Below, piece after piece: positions 24,870 to 37,036 of a stretch of 64,000 nucleotides of DNA. Within the stretch, counting starts at the first letter, position 1, and each line of letters begins with the position of its first letter. The DNA is from Cannabis sativa (Eukaryota > Streptophyta > Magnoliopsida > Rosales > Cannabaceae). The notes beneath the pieces were generated by a model. It saw only the letters and a list, made by a program, of their open reading frames with translations, searched no databases and was not told the DNA's origin. The stretch covers positions 49,165,442-49,229,441 of the forward strand of contig NC_083602.1 of the NCBI RefSeq assembly GCF_029168945.1, written 5' to 3'. Both the position numbers and the translations under genes were made by a program.

Positions 24870-27000
24870 CTAATATAAAACAAAATGTGCATTTCAAATA
24901 ATTTCAACACCTTGATATACAAATCAAGTGAATTAAACACTACCTCTTCTCCACCATTACTCTTCCTTAATCACAAAATCCTTGATAATGTGAAATTCCT
25001 CTCTATATGTCTACTCTCTTGGGATACCTGATTCTATACTTTTGGCAACTACTTCTTGGTTATTCAAGAAGTAACACTAGTAGTTACTGCAAGTTGGAAC
25101 GGTGCCACAAATCTATAGAACTTTCCTTAGACTGAATAAGTACCTTTCCTGCAACTTCAACATTCAGTCTCTTTCTGGTAGACTAAGAGACTTCAGATAA
25201 GTTTTTACACTTCTCCAAAATCACTACTCCACCCCCAAAGTAATCACCATTTTATCAGCAGACTTTCTAGCACAAAGGCAAGTCTTGAAATCTGATGTGG
25301 TGTAGTCTAAGAGTTTTAAACACACCCTTATTATTGACTAAAATATAGTTCCTCTTCTTAATCTTAAGATTTACTTAATTGTCTTCCAATGTTCCTCTCC
25401 TGGATTAATCTGATACCTACTCATTACTCCCACTCAACAGCAGGTGTCTGGTCTAAGGCATACTAAAGCATATCTGAGACCTCTCACTGTTGATTTAAGA
25501 AATTCTTTCATGGCTTTATCTTTTCTGGAATAGTTGAGACTTTTCCTTAGGTAAATAAAATCTATGCTTAGAAGTTGTGAAGCTTCTATAGATTGCCATT
25601 GGAATGAAAGTGCTTCAGCATCTTACTAAAGTAAGTTGCTTGCATTAGAGTAGGTAATTACCAGGTATACCACAAGCCATAGGTTTAGATAAACTCAAAC
25701 CTATAATACTAGAAACAGGAAGTTTTGTTAAGTCCATTGAATAGACTTATTAACGAAAATTTCCTTTTATGTCCTGTGTAATAGAAAACTTTAGGTTACT
25801 CCATGTGAATGGATTAAACCATAGTTCTCTTGGCTTTTTTCTTAGTTTCTTATCTTGACAATCAATTACTTGTTTAAACTCACAATGGATTTTAATCACT
25901 AGTGTCTTCCAAGTCATAAGAAGAGTGAGTTCCTAGAGACTCTCCCACTACGACAAGGTACCGTGAACTATGTCTAATAAAACTAAATGGTATTGACCTC
26001 TTCGGTTGTGTTAAGACAACAGAGGCAGTGGGATCATCTTGTAAAGAATAAGATGATAGAACACTTATGGAATCAAGAAAAAAATATCTCCTTTATTTGC
26101 TACTTTATTTTCAGACTTAGTCATTTTCTTAGAAAAGTGGTATTTGTTTAAACAAACACTTTCTTATCTAATGACTATGGGATGGTCCACCCCTAATAAC
26201 TTAGAATATCTAACAAATATGCAAACCAGGGTTAGCATTTCTAGCTTTTCTTAAGATTTCGAATAGGTCATCCATGAATCTAGTAATGATTTACATTAAG
26301 TATACAACCATTGCATCATTCTGAAATTATATTACCATAGAAAGATTTAGGCAACGACTAGTAACTAATTATCAATATGCAAATTGAATTTCTGGGGACG
26401 TAAGTTTGGATATAATTCCAAAATCAAATTAATGATCTTTGAACTGCATATCTACTAACTTTTTCTCCACCCCTATCAGTTCGCAAGATCTTTAACCACT
26501 TACATTAATGGTTTATCACCATTGCTAGAAATTCATGAAATTTTTCAAACATTTCAAATTTCTTTTTGCATAAGGTAAAATCTAGAGTGATCGTTTTAAG
26601 AATACAACGAAAACTCATATCCACCCCTGAGTGTACATCCATCTGCGAATGAGATGAATTTAATTTCAGTGGATATAGGCATATTAACTCTTTGCAGAGA
26701 ATGATCTTGTCAAAACCACTATGAACAAGATACAAATGCCATAGATTTATAAAATATGTGGTTGTATCTTTTGATGACTTAAGTTTAGTTACATCGAAGA
26801 GTTCTTAGAATAGTGCAAGTGGATTCTGGTCACAGAATACTAACATACAGTTTGAATCCATTGATATAAAATGGTTATTAAAACACCTGTGAAAGTGTAA
26901 CTGTATTATGAGTAATTCTTTCTTGGACCACCACTACTAATTTAAATCTAAGTTGATTGGTTTGCCCATACAAGTAGGAGATTTTAAGATCGAGAATTTA
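24870..27000 (-). pseudogene. Decayed Ty1/copia pol of element C
   Basis: Minus-strand translation in pieces shows the same blocks as elements A and B. The RNase H-like R-P-D ... S-R-Y block is near 25410-25470, and the S-Q/T-Q-P-K-R-S-type block is near 25995-26030. The H-S-G-F-D-K block is in the 76-codon frame at 26505-26735. Stops and frame changes separate them. It lacks the 77-80 bp segment that B and D have near the equivalent of 26905. Confidence 0.65.
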
Positions 27001-30000
27001 TATCATTTCGGGAATATAATCATATTCGTTATTTAATTTCTTAAGAGAAAATATAGAATGACTTTATATGATTTATAGACCATTCATCCAATGATATGTC
27101 ATTGAGCTAATTCGAAATGAATAAGCTAAGAGGAATTAGGATAATTTCGTTTTAAATAAGAATCCAACGATGCTCCGATTAGCGAGAGTCAAAGTAATCT
27201 TATTTATACAATCTTCTTGTTTCATATTGTAAATACTAGTCTAAGGTGTCATCAATTGATGAACAGCTAGATGTTGCATTTACAATACTTATCTTTCGAG
27301 ATCTAACACTATTATGTTAGTCTAATGGTGAAAATCCATTAGGGATTTATCTCATTAGAAAAACAAACCAAGTTAGACCAACAATGAAGATTCGAAATTA
27401 AACTACAATTTAATAACAGAAAATAACATGGTTCAATATAAATTCATACACAATTAAGAAATTATCAAACATAGCAAGTAGGAATGACAAGTGAAAATAC
27501 TAAAACATACAATCCTAAATAATTTCCAAGGTCTTCAACAAACTGATATCAGTGTCCCGTTTAGGCGAGAGTCAGTGATACCATCCATTGAATAGAGTTG
27601 TCAGCTCATCTAAAATGATAAACATTCTACCAACCTTTTATTCGATCAAGATTGGAATCCGCGTTGTCCCGTTTAGGCGAGAGTCAAGGCTATTCTATCT
27701 TATGAGCTTCCACCATTGTTTCATATTCTTGCAAGTCTTATACAGTCGCCACCATTAGGGTGATCAATACTATATAAAAAACTTACAAGATTACTTATCT
27801 TTCGAGATTAAACGGTGCTAACTTGCTAATGAACGTTCCTCCATTAGGGAGGATTACTCACTAAAACAATAGCTATGTAAAACCAACAATGGAGATCGAA
27901 TATCCTAATAATAAAGCTCATTATTTAATGAAAGTTGTATTTTCTTCTGAAACTTATTTTAATTTATTTATTTTAAATATATATATTTATTTAATTCAAA
28001 TTTCCAATTTAGAATCAAAAATTCTAAATATAAATTTTAATGTAATATTTATAAATTATACTTAGATGGATATGAAAATAACGTGAATTATTTCCATCTT
28101 AGTAATAATTTCCATAAATATTTAGAAAAATATGCAATTTAAGTTGTTTCAAAATTAATTTAAATTAATTTACAACTCAAATTTAATTTTCTATAAATAT
28201 ATATTGCACTTCGAAAAATGAAGTGTATAAGAATACTACTTTCGAAAATGCTTTAAAATAAAATAAAAATAAATCCTGGAAAATTACTCTAATTTTATGT
28301 TGGCCCAAAATTAATTAATAAAAATTAATTTTCAACAAAAAATATAATTTTCCTATTTAATTAAATACTTAAGAAAAATTTCAAATATTTAAGTATCATG
28401 ATTAAGAATCAACTTAAATATTAATTTTCTATTTAATTAAATACACTAGAAAAATACTTCAAGCAAAACAGATAATAACTATCTAGACTTTCATTGACTA
28501 ATTAATTCAATTTCTAATTATAATATATTTCAGTTCATTTATTTTAATTAATCATTAAATGAAAAAATCATTGATTTAAGTTGGTCCAAAATTAGAATAA
28601 ATAATTTTCAACTTTAATCTATTTTTCAATTGAAATTCGAAATTTCTGCATTAAAGAAATGCAATTTTGAAATTTTAGGAAAAAGATTAATAAAATAAAA
28701 TAAAATATTTTTTGAAAATTATTCAGATTTAAGTTATTCTAAAATAAGATTCCAAACTTAAAATAATTTTCAACTTTAATTAAATAACATGAAAATAACA
28801 ATATTTAAGTATCATGATGAAAATCAACTTAGATATTGAATTTTCAATTTAATTAAATGTATTAAATTCAAGAAATAAATAATTAAGTATAGAGGAAACT
28901 TAATTTTAATTCTAGTTTAATACTAGGAAAATATTCTAAACTTAGATTATACCAAAATTAATTATTAAACAATTAACTTCACAATCAATGATATTTTCCT
29001 ATTTAATATTAGAAATAATAACTAATATAGAAATAACTATCTAGAATATATATCATTAACTAAGTGTTTTTCTAAAATTAACTTTAAAATATTAAAATGA
29101 AAAATAAATTTCATATATTTTAAAAGTGAATTATGTTGCTAATTCTATTTTAATTAGGTTAGACTAATATAATTAACCTAATACAATTATTTAAATAAGG
29201 CAAATGAGCCTTCACAATTGGGGTAGTTCATGTGAGGGGGAGCTGGGTTCAGTATGTCGTACCCACTTCTATTGGCCCCCAACTCTCACACAAGGCCCAA
29301 AAGAGAGGAATTTAACCTTAAAATAAACAATTGTTATTCATTGAATAAGCCCAAATCTAATTGGGCCTAAATAAAATTACTTATGTCAAATTTTATTTTA
29401 GCAAGCTAGTCCATTTACTTAGTAAAACTTAAATGGGCTTCCTATATGCATCGAAGCCCAATAGCAAACATATAGGCTCACACAGGTCAAATGATTTGGA
29501 TGAGCCCTATCATGTTACTAGGTTTACACAGATGAAAGCAGTACAAAATTTACCTGTTACAAATTATTTATAAGATCTATTGACAATTGGACTATGATTA
29601 AAATCAGATCATTGGATCTGTCAACAAGTTAATCATAGCAATTTAGATCAAATAAATAATAAATTGTTAAAAAAATTTGAATAAACAATATAAATTAGTA
29701 AACAAACATTGTCCATGTAACAGATGTGAAATAAGATATTAATATAATTAAATTATTACTTAAACTAACCAACTAGATTTTGAAAATTTTTAGGGTTGTT
29801 AAAACAAACCCTAAAATCTCAAAATAAAGAAACTAATTTAAAAATATCTAGGTTTATTTGAATCAAATTAAATTAAATATCAAATAAGATCAATGATTTG
29901 AAAGAAAGAATCTTCAATATCATTTTCAAATCTTATAATTTAATAAAATAAACTAATTTTAAAATAGATTTGGTTAGATAATTATTATTTTAGGAATAAA

Positions 30001-30435
30001 ATATTAAATAAATAATAAATACCATAATTATATGTCAAAATATCTCAAATTAAGCAATATTCAAATTTCTACAAAATATCTAAGTTATTTAAATATTCAA
30101 GATATGATTTATAAATTTCCAATAAGGAAAAAAATGATATATATAGAAAAATATCATTTTTAAACTTATAATTTATAAATAATGAAATATTTAACAAAAT
30201 AACAAATTTTGAATTTGAAAATACTATGGTAAGTGTATATATAAAAATATCTATGTTAATTTCAAATTTATTAATTATTTAATTTATCATATAAAATAAT
30301 TTTAATATAATATTTTAAAGAAAAAAGACAAAGTTATCTTTTAATTTAAAATATGTTAAATATCAAAAGATCTAATCTTATAATTAAATAATATTTAAAT
30401 ATTAAAGAAGTTAACAAATTTTTAAATCTTACCAT

Positions 30436-30564
30436 AACAGGAAATATTTAAAATTGGAAATATTCCAAAATGGAAATATTTAAAAAAAAAAAAGAAATAT
30501 TTCAAATTGGAAATATTTAAAATTAGAAATATTTAAAATTGGAAAAATTTAAAATTGGAAATAT
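30436..30564. repeat. Minisatellite of about 17-18 bp in element C leader
   Basis: About seven imperfect units of 'aaattggaaatattt', interrupted by an A-rich run near 30482-30492. Confidence 0.6.
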
Positions 30565-30913
30565 AAGATTTTGGGAAACAATCGCATAAAAAATTGGATT
30601 TTTGGGGAAAAAACCACAAAATTCGTATTTGATGCACCCACTCGACAACCTTGAATCCCGATTTTCCAAAATTCATAACTTTTTCAATTTTTATCGGAAT
30701 CGAGTTCCGTAAAAACAAAAATTGCTCAATTTTTCACAAGGAATCCAAATAAAATATTTTCAAAAATTGAAAAAATATTTTTCATGGAAAAAATTCGTAC
30801 AACATATATATTCATCACATAAGCACATAAACCAACATGAAACTATCCAAATCAACACAAAACATATAAAACATCGTTTTAATTCATATTACATGAAAGT
30901 AAATCATTACCAT

Positions 30914-30926
30914 GGCTCTAGTGCCA
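30914..30926 (-). other. Element C primer binding site
   Basis: On the minus strand reads TGGCACTAGAGCC, two bases from the LTR. It is a diverged initiator-Met tRNA site. Confidence 0.6.
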
Positions 30927-30928
30927 AT

Positions 30929-32787
30929 TATTGGAATTATTTTACCAGGATCTAGATTTACTATCAAGTATGTTTTATTAACATCCTAATATGAATTCTA
31001 AAACAATGAAATAAACACATAAGAGTTTAAGAAAACCTTACATTGGGTGCAGCGGAATATTATGACTCCTTCCATTCAGATCTCTAGCCCATGATTCCTT
31101 TCTATAGCAGAGCATAATCAAGATCTGAACCTGGATCTCTTTCTCTCCTTCTTTGATGCTGATTTTCCATAGTCTTACATACTATGATTGAGGTACCACT
31201 TGATGTGTGTGGGCACTACTCATTCACTCAAGGGAATTTCGAAATTTTGAAGAGAAGAAAAGAGAGAGGAAAGTGGCCGCTCAGGAATTCACTCTGAAAA
31301 GAATGAGATGCAATTGTATGTTGTTTCCTGAAGCCACTACTTTCTATTTATAGAATGCCCTCTAGGTTTAGGTTAGAATTGTGTGGCATTAAAATAATGA
31401 AAAATTAAAATGGTAAAAACCTATGCATAGTGGGCGGCCCATATAAGGAAATTGGGCCTCACTTTGCAACTTTCCCATTTTGTTATTTCTCATTCCCATT
31501 TTCTCAAAAATGCCCATTTTTCAATTTAACCATTTAAATGCCAATTCTAATTATTTAATAACTTAAGAATAATTATTAAATAATATTGTCATTTAATATA
31601 TTTATTAATTTAGACATATAAAATATCTTAATTAATAAATAAACCTAGAATCTCTTTTCTTTACAATTTCGCTCTTGCCTAGTAAAAATTCATAAAGTAG
31701 ACATAGTCTAGCTTTTAGAATTATAATTGATTAATTAAAATCAATTAACTGAGTCTTACAAGCAGTATGGTCTCAACTAGTATGGGGACCAAGGGTCTAT
31801 ATAACCAAGCTTCCAATAAGTCAAACCGAATTTACCAAGTAAATTTCCTAACTTATTAATTCCTTATTGAATCCACTCTTAGAACTGGGAAATGCACTCT
31901 CAGTCATGTAGAATGCTCTATATGTTCCACGATATAGATACGTCATTAGTTATCCATTGTCATAATCCTAATTTGTTCAATGATCCTCTATATAGATGAT
32001 TTACACTGTAAAGGGATTAAATTACCGTAACACCTTACAATGTATTTTATCCTTAAAACACTTAACCCTGTATAAATGATATTTCAGCTAAGTAAAATGA
32101 GTACTCCACCATTTATTTTTGTTTGGTTAAGCTCGAAGGAAATCATCCTTTACTTTCTATTTGCTAGATAGAAGCTATAGATTTCATATTTATGTTAGCG
32201 CTCCCACTCAATTACACTACCGTGTTCCCAAAATGTACGTACCACCCTGACCCAAAAGTAGGCTTAACTAACAAATCAAAGAACTCGAATAACACTCTTG
32301 AGATTGAACCTAATCATATCAGGATTAAGATCATTTGATCTAGGATCAACAGGTGATATTGAATTGAATAGATATTACGGTAAATTTTAATATATCTAAT
32401 CAAAATTCAATATCGGTCCCTTCCGATGTATACTCCATACATCCGATATTGGTAAACTTTGCCAATGTCCTGGAAAGGACATAACACTTTTCCAAGGTGT
32501 AAGAATACCTATCGCTGATTATTTCATGTCAGTCTAAATCCAGTGTTTTGACAAATCAAGGAATAAACTTTCGAACATATAATTAAGATTATATTCCACT
32601 GTGCTGACAATACTATAATCATTTACAAATTCATATGTTCTGGACTTAAATAGAATTCATACATTATATATATAATCATGAAATAAATCATGTGAACCAT
32701 GCAACATAAAATGTTATTTCTGATCTTTATTAATAAGTAAATCTGATTATATTGAAATGGGTTTTATTTAGGGCACAAAACCTAACA
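30929..32787 (-). repeat. Element C 5' LTR
   Basis: Plus-strand start TATTGGAATT (TG...CA end mutated to TA) and end CCTAACA, 1859 bp. It is followed directly by the duplicated GAATA. Confidence 0.87.
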
Positions 32788-32792
32788 GAATA

Positions 32793-34877
32793 GAGTTGCC
32801 AGCTCATCTAAAATGCAAACCATTCTAGCAACCTTTTATTCGATCAAAATAAGAATCTAAAGTTGTCCTGGTAGGCGAGAGTCAAGGTTATTCTCATCTT
32901 ATGAGCTTCCACCATTGTTTCATGTTTTATAAGTTTATCTCTAAGTAGTCACCGTAGGGGAGAGTCTAATAGAGACAAAAACTTACAAAACACTTATCAA
33001 ATGAGATCTTACGGTGTTAAATGCGTTCAACGAATAACCATCCATAAGGGGGACGAAGTCTAGCGTCTCGAGGTTATATTGAAAACATTTAACTATTGTA
33101 AGACCAACAATGGAGATCGAATGTCCTAATAATAATAAAGCTCATTATTTAAAGAGAGTTGTATTTTCTTTGATACTTATTTTAATCTATTTATTTTAAA
33201 TATATATTTATTTAATTAAAATTTCTAATTTAGAATGAAAAATTCTAAATATAAATTTTAATTTAATATTTATAAATTTTACTTAGATGGATATGAAAAT
33301 AACATGAATTATTTCCAACTTAGTAATAATTTCCAATAAATATTTTGAAAAATATTCAATTTAAATTGTTACAAAATTAATTTAAATTAATTTACAACTC
33401 AAATTTAATTTTCTATAAATATATATTGTATTTCAAAAAATTAAAGTATTTAAGAGTACAATTTTCGAAATTGCTTGTTAAAATAAAATAAAAATAAATC
33501 CTGGAAAAAATTATTCTAATTTAATGTTGGCCCAATATTAATTAATAGAATTAATTTACAACAAAAAAAAATATAATTTTTCCTATTTAATTAAATATAT
33601 AAGAAAAATTTCAAATATTTAAGTATCATGATGAAAATCAACTTAAATATTAATTTTCTATTTAATTAAATATACTAGAAAAATACTTTAAGCAAAAACA
33701 GAGAATATCTATCTAGATTTTCATTGACTAATTAATTCATTTTCTAATTAAATATGTTTTACTTCATTTATTTAAATTAATCATTAAATGAAAAAATTAT
33801 TGATTTAAGTTGGTCCACAATTAAAATAAATAATTTACAACTTTAATCTATTTTTCAAATAAAATTCGAAATTTCTGCATTTAAGAAATGCAATTTCGAA
33901 ATTGTGGAAAAAGATTAATAAAATAAAATAAAATATATTTTGAAAATTATTCGAATTTAAGTTATATGAAATAAGATTTCAAACTTAAAATAATTTTTAA
34001 TTTTAATTAAATAACATGAAAATAATAATATTTAAGTATCATGATGAAATTCAACTTAAGTATTTAAATTTTCAATTTAATTAAATGTATTAAATTCAAG
34101 AAATAAATAATTAAGTACAGAGAAGACATAATTATTAATTCTAATTTAATACTAGGAAAAAATATACTTAACTTAGATTGTACCAAAATTAATTATTAAA
34201 CAATTAGTTTCACTGATATTTTCCTAATTAAATATTAGAAAAAAAAATAACTAGTTCTAGAAATAACTATCTAGAATAATTTCATTTACTAAGTGTTTTT
34301 CTAAAATTAACTTTAAAATATTAAATGAAAAATTAAATTTCATATATTTTAAAAGTTAATTATGTTGCTAATTCAATTTTAATTAGGTTAGACTAATATA
34401 ATTAACCTAATACAATTATTTAAATAAGGCAAATGGGTCTTCACAATTGGGGTAGTTCATGTGAGGGGGAGCTGAGTTCAGTATGTCGTACCCACTTCTA
34501 TTGGCCCCCAACTCTCACACAAGGTCCAAAAGAGAGGAATTTAACCTTTAAATAAATAATTGTTATTCATTGAATAAGCCCAAATCTAATTGGGCCTAAA
34601 TAAATTTACTTATGTCAAAATTTATTTTAGCAACCTAGTCCATTTACTTAGTAAAACTTAAATGGGCTTCCTATATGCATCTAGGCCCAAAAGCAAACAT
34701 ATAGTCTCACACAAGTCAAATGATTCGGATGGGCCCTATCATGTTACTAGGTTTACACAGATGAAAGAAATTGCAAAATTTACCTGTTACAAATTATTTA
34801 TAAGATCTATTGACAATTGGACTATGATTAAAATCAGATCATTGGATCTATCAACAAGTTAATCATAGCAATTTAGA
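32793..34877 (-). mobile_element. Element D internal region, middle part
   Basis: Resumes element D after element C. It holds the reversed CTCTCGCC motif (about 32868-32885) and the AT-rich leader. A conserved island lies at about 34430-34530, reading on the plus strand 'gttcatgtgaggggga' and 'cagtatgtcgtacccac'. Interrupted at 34878 by element E. Confidence 0.72.
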
Positions 34878-35288
34878 TGTAACACCCTAACTAACTTAGG
34901 CGTATTACGTGATTTTTAAACGTACTGTGCAGCTCGTTGCTAATCAACGAGGTTTATGGAAAAACGTGATTAATTAAAATTTTGCTTTTTAATTAAACTT
35001 ATAAAACAGTATTACAAAAGACTAGGGATCCCAATTATAAAAATATTTACAAAAAGTTTAACTGTTCAACTGTTACATAAAATTAAGGGCCGTCTAACGA
35101 CCAGTTACAAAATCAGCCTTGCTGTCCCGAGGATCGTACGCTCCAGGCCTAACCGCCCCGACATGTACAATCTCATAAGCTCGCTCACGGTCCATCAGCT
35201 AAAGCCTTGCCTTTACCTACACATGAACATAAACTGTGAGTCGACAGACTCAGTAAGAAAAGCATAATAATATCATACATAATTCTAA

Positions 35289-35376
35289 CTGCCGTGTCCA
35301 ACACGATACTGAGTCCTGCTACTGCCATGTCCAACATGGTACTGAGCCACTACTGCCATGTCCAACATGGTACTGA
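35289..35376. repeat. Palindromic tandem repeat in element E LTR
   Basis: Three units of about 24-30 bp, each with an inverted repeat such as CCATGT...ACATGG followed by TACTGAG. The first unit has CCGTGT...ACACGA. The equivalent array is at about 42495-42580 in the other LTR. Confidence 0.75.
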
Positions 35377-35910
35377 GTTTTGAACGTTCACAGGGACGGT
35401 ACTATTGACAAATATCCTCCTGATCGGTCGAACCGGTCATACTCCGGCTGCTGGTCATACTCTAGCCTGTACCGACGGGATAGGTCAATAGCACTGAACC
35501 ACCAACCAAATGTCAGCCTGATCGGTCGAACCGGTCATACTCCGGCTGCTGGTCATACTCCAGCCTGTACCGACGTGATAGGGTTGGATGGTTCGAAGCC
35601 TATATACATAACTAATGTAATCTAGCAGGCTTCCTACATGCACGCTAAACATGTAATCTACATATGCATACTGTTATACTAGTCTTACCTGGATTCCGAT
35701 TTCAGGTGTGCCGGTCAACCTGACTGGAACTGAAGCTGAGTGGCGGATTACTGGCTCCTAAACCATAAAAATCACAACGCTATAAGTGACACGCTAAATC
35801 ACTTCCCAGGGACTAAAACTTGGAACTAAAAGTTTCCCTATCGATAAAAAGCATGGCAATACCCCTAAAAACATAAAAACGAGGAAAACTAGGGTTCTGA
35901 AAAATTCCCC

Positions 35911-36002
35911 AACCGGCAGACCGGTTGCCCAACCGGAATTCCGGTTCTGGGAATTACTGAACCCTCATCCGGAATTCCGGATGCACAACCGGAATTCCGG
36001 TT
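35911..36002. repeat. Palindrome cluster in element E 3' LTR
   Basis: Contains AACCGGCAGACCGGTT (35911-35926), AACCGGAATTCCGGTT (35931-35946), CATCCGGAATTCCGGATG (35967-35984) and AACCGGAATTCCGGTT (35987-36002). In the other LTR (about 43110-43198) the last three each lack one G and the first is altered on both arms. Confidence 0.8.
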
Positions 36003-37036
36003 CCTCGCAGGCAGCAAACCAAATTTTTCATAACTCGACCAATTCAACCCCAAATGGTTCCAAACTTTCCAGACCTGTTCTATACCTTCCCTAAAACATT
36101 TCTAAGGCCTCAAACTAACCCAGAAACCACAAAATCAAAAATCACCATTAAAGCTCAAGCTTTGAGTTCTAAACTCAAACTTGAGCAATTCCCACAAACA
36201 TGCATTCAAACCTAGTTAATTCTACTCAAATATGCATGAAATCACCTCTGAAAACTATTAGAAACTACAGCAACAACACAATAACAGAATCACTATATTT
36301 TCGTCCAAAAACCACATTTTTGCATAGAAAATTCAAAGCTTTAAACAATCTATCCAATATGCTTTCAAAATCACTTAAACAACCCTAATCTAACATGCTT
36401 AAACTCAGAACAACAACCAGATTTCAGCAGCAACAACAACAACTATTCAAGCATGCATTTCATCAATTTTTATAAAAAAACTCAAGAAAACTAATTAGAA
36501 AAAGCTAGACAAGAATTACCTTGATTAGAGACACACTAACTAGCTGAAATTTACTTGAAATTGAAGAGGAAAAATCACCCTTGAAGCTGCCTCAAATGGC
36601 CGAAAAGAGAGAGAGAGAGTTGAGAGAGTTTTCTTTGAGAAAATGTAATTTTTCTAAGTTTGGGAAAAAATGAAATAAAAGCTATAAAATCCCATTTTAT
36701 TCAGCCAACAATTAAACACTTAAACATTTAAATTTTCAAATAAAAAGTCATTAAAAGACAAAACACTAATGGGGCAAAAAGACCATTTTGCCCCTCCACC
36801 ATAAAATCATGAAAATCATACTAAAGGGGTATTTTTGGGACATTCTAAATTCCCGGCCATTCCCGACATTCCCAATGTCTAAAACCCGTCCCCAAATTAC
36901 TAACATACTAAGTTGTGATTTCTACTGAGCCAAACGCCGAGTTCCAAAATACCGGACACCGGAAATGCAAAATATAAAAACTACTGATGACATAATCATG
37001 CATTTCTGAATTCCATAAATAACAGTAATAAATTAT

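Larger units (their letters stand above)
27900..30928 (-). mobile_element. Element C AT-rich leader
   Basis: Non-coding, very AT-rich leader between the primer site and the first pol traces. It contains a conserved GC-richer island at about 29200-29310 (compare 12410-12510 in B and 34430-34530 in D). An array of short units near 30436-30564 is built on 'aaattggaaatattt' (period about 17-18 bp). The hairpin island of B and D is not recognisable here; only a short mixed-composition stretch lies near 30625-30670. Confidence 0.65.
22995..32787 (-). mobile_element. Element C: complete family-1 copia-like element, non-coding
   Basis: Both LTRs are present (22995-24855 and 30929-32787; 1861 and 1859 bp). 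The element is flanked by a 5-bp target-site duplication GAATA (22990-22994 and 32788-32792). It interrupts element D, which reads on across the insertion. The polypurine tract is at 24856-24870 and the primer site at 30914-30926 (minus). The internal 6.07 kb contains dead pol (about 24870-27000), the two diverged leader units (about 27100-27900), and an AT-rich leader. The longest open frames are under 80 codons, so the copy cannot have made its own proteins in this form. Confidence 0.88.

Noticed and set aside
30440..30564. Possible CRISPR-like array
   Set aside because: Short AT-rich units without unique spacers of constant length; a minisatellite in a plant retrotransposon leader.
36200..36388. 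62-codon frame identical in both element E LTRs (also 43392-43580)
   Set aside because: Identity is explained by the LTR pair, and the amino-acid content is low-complexity with no domain.
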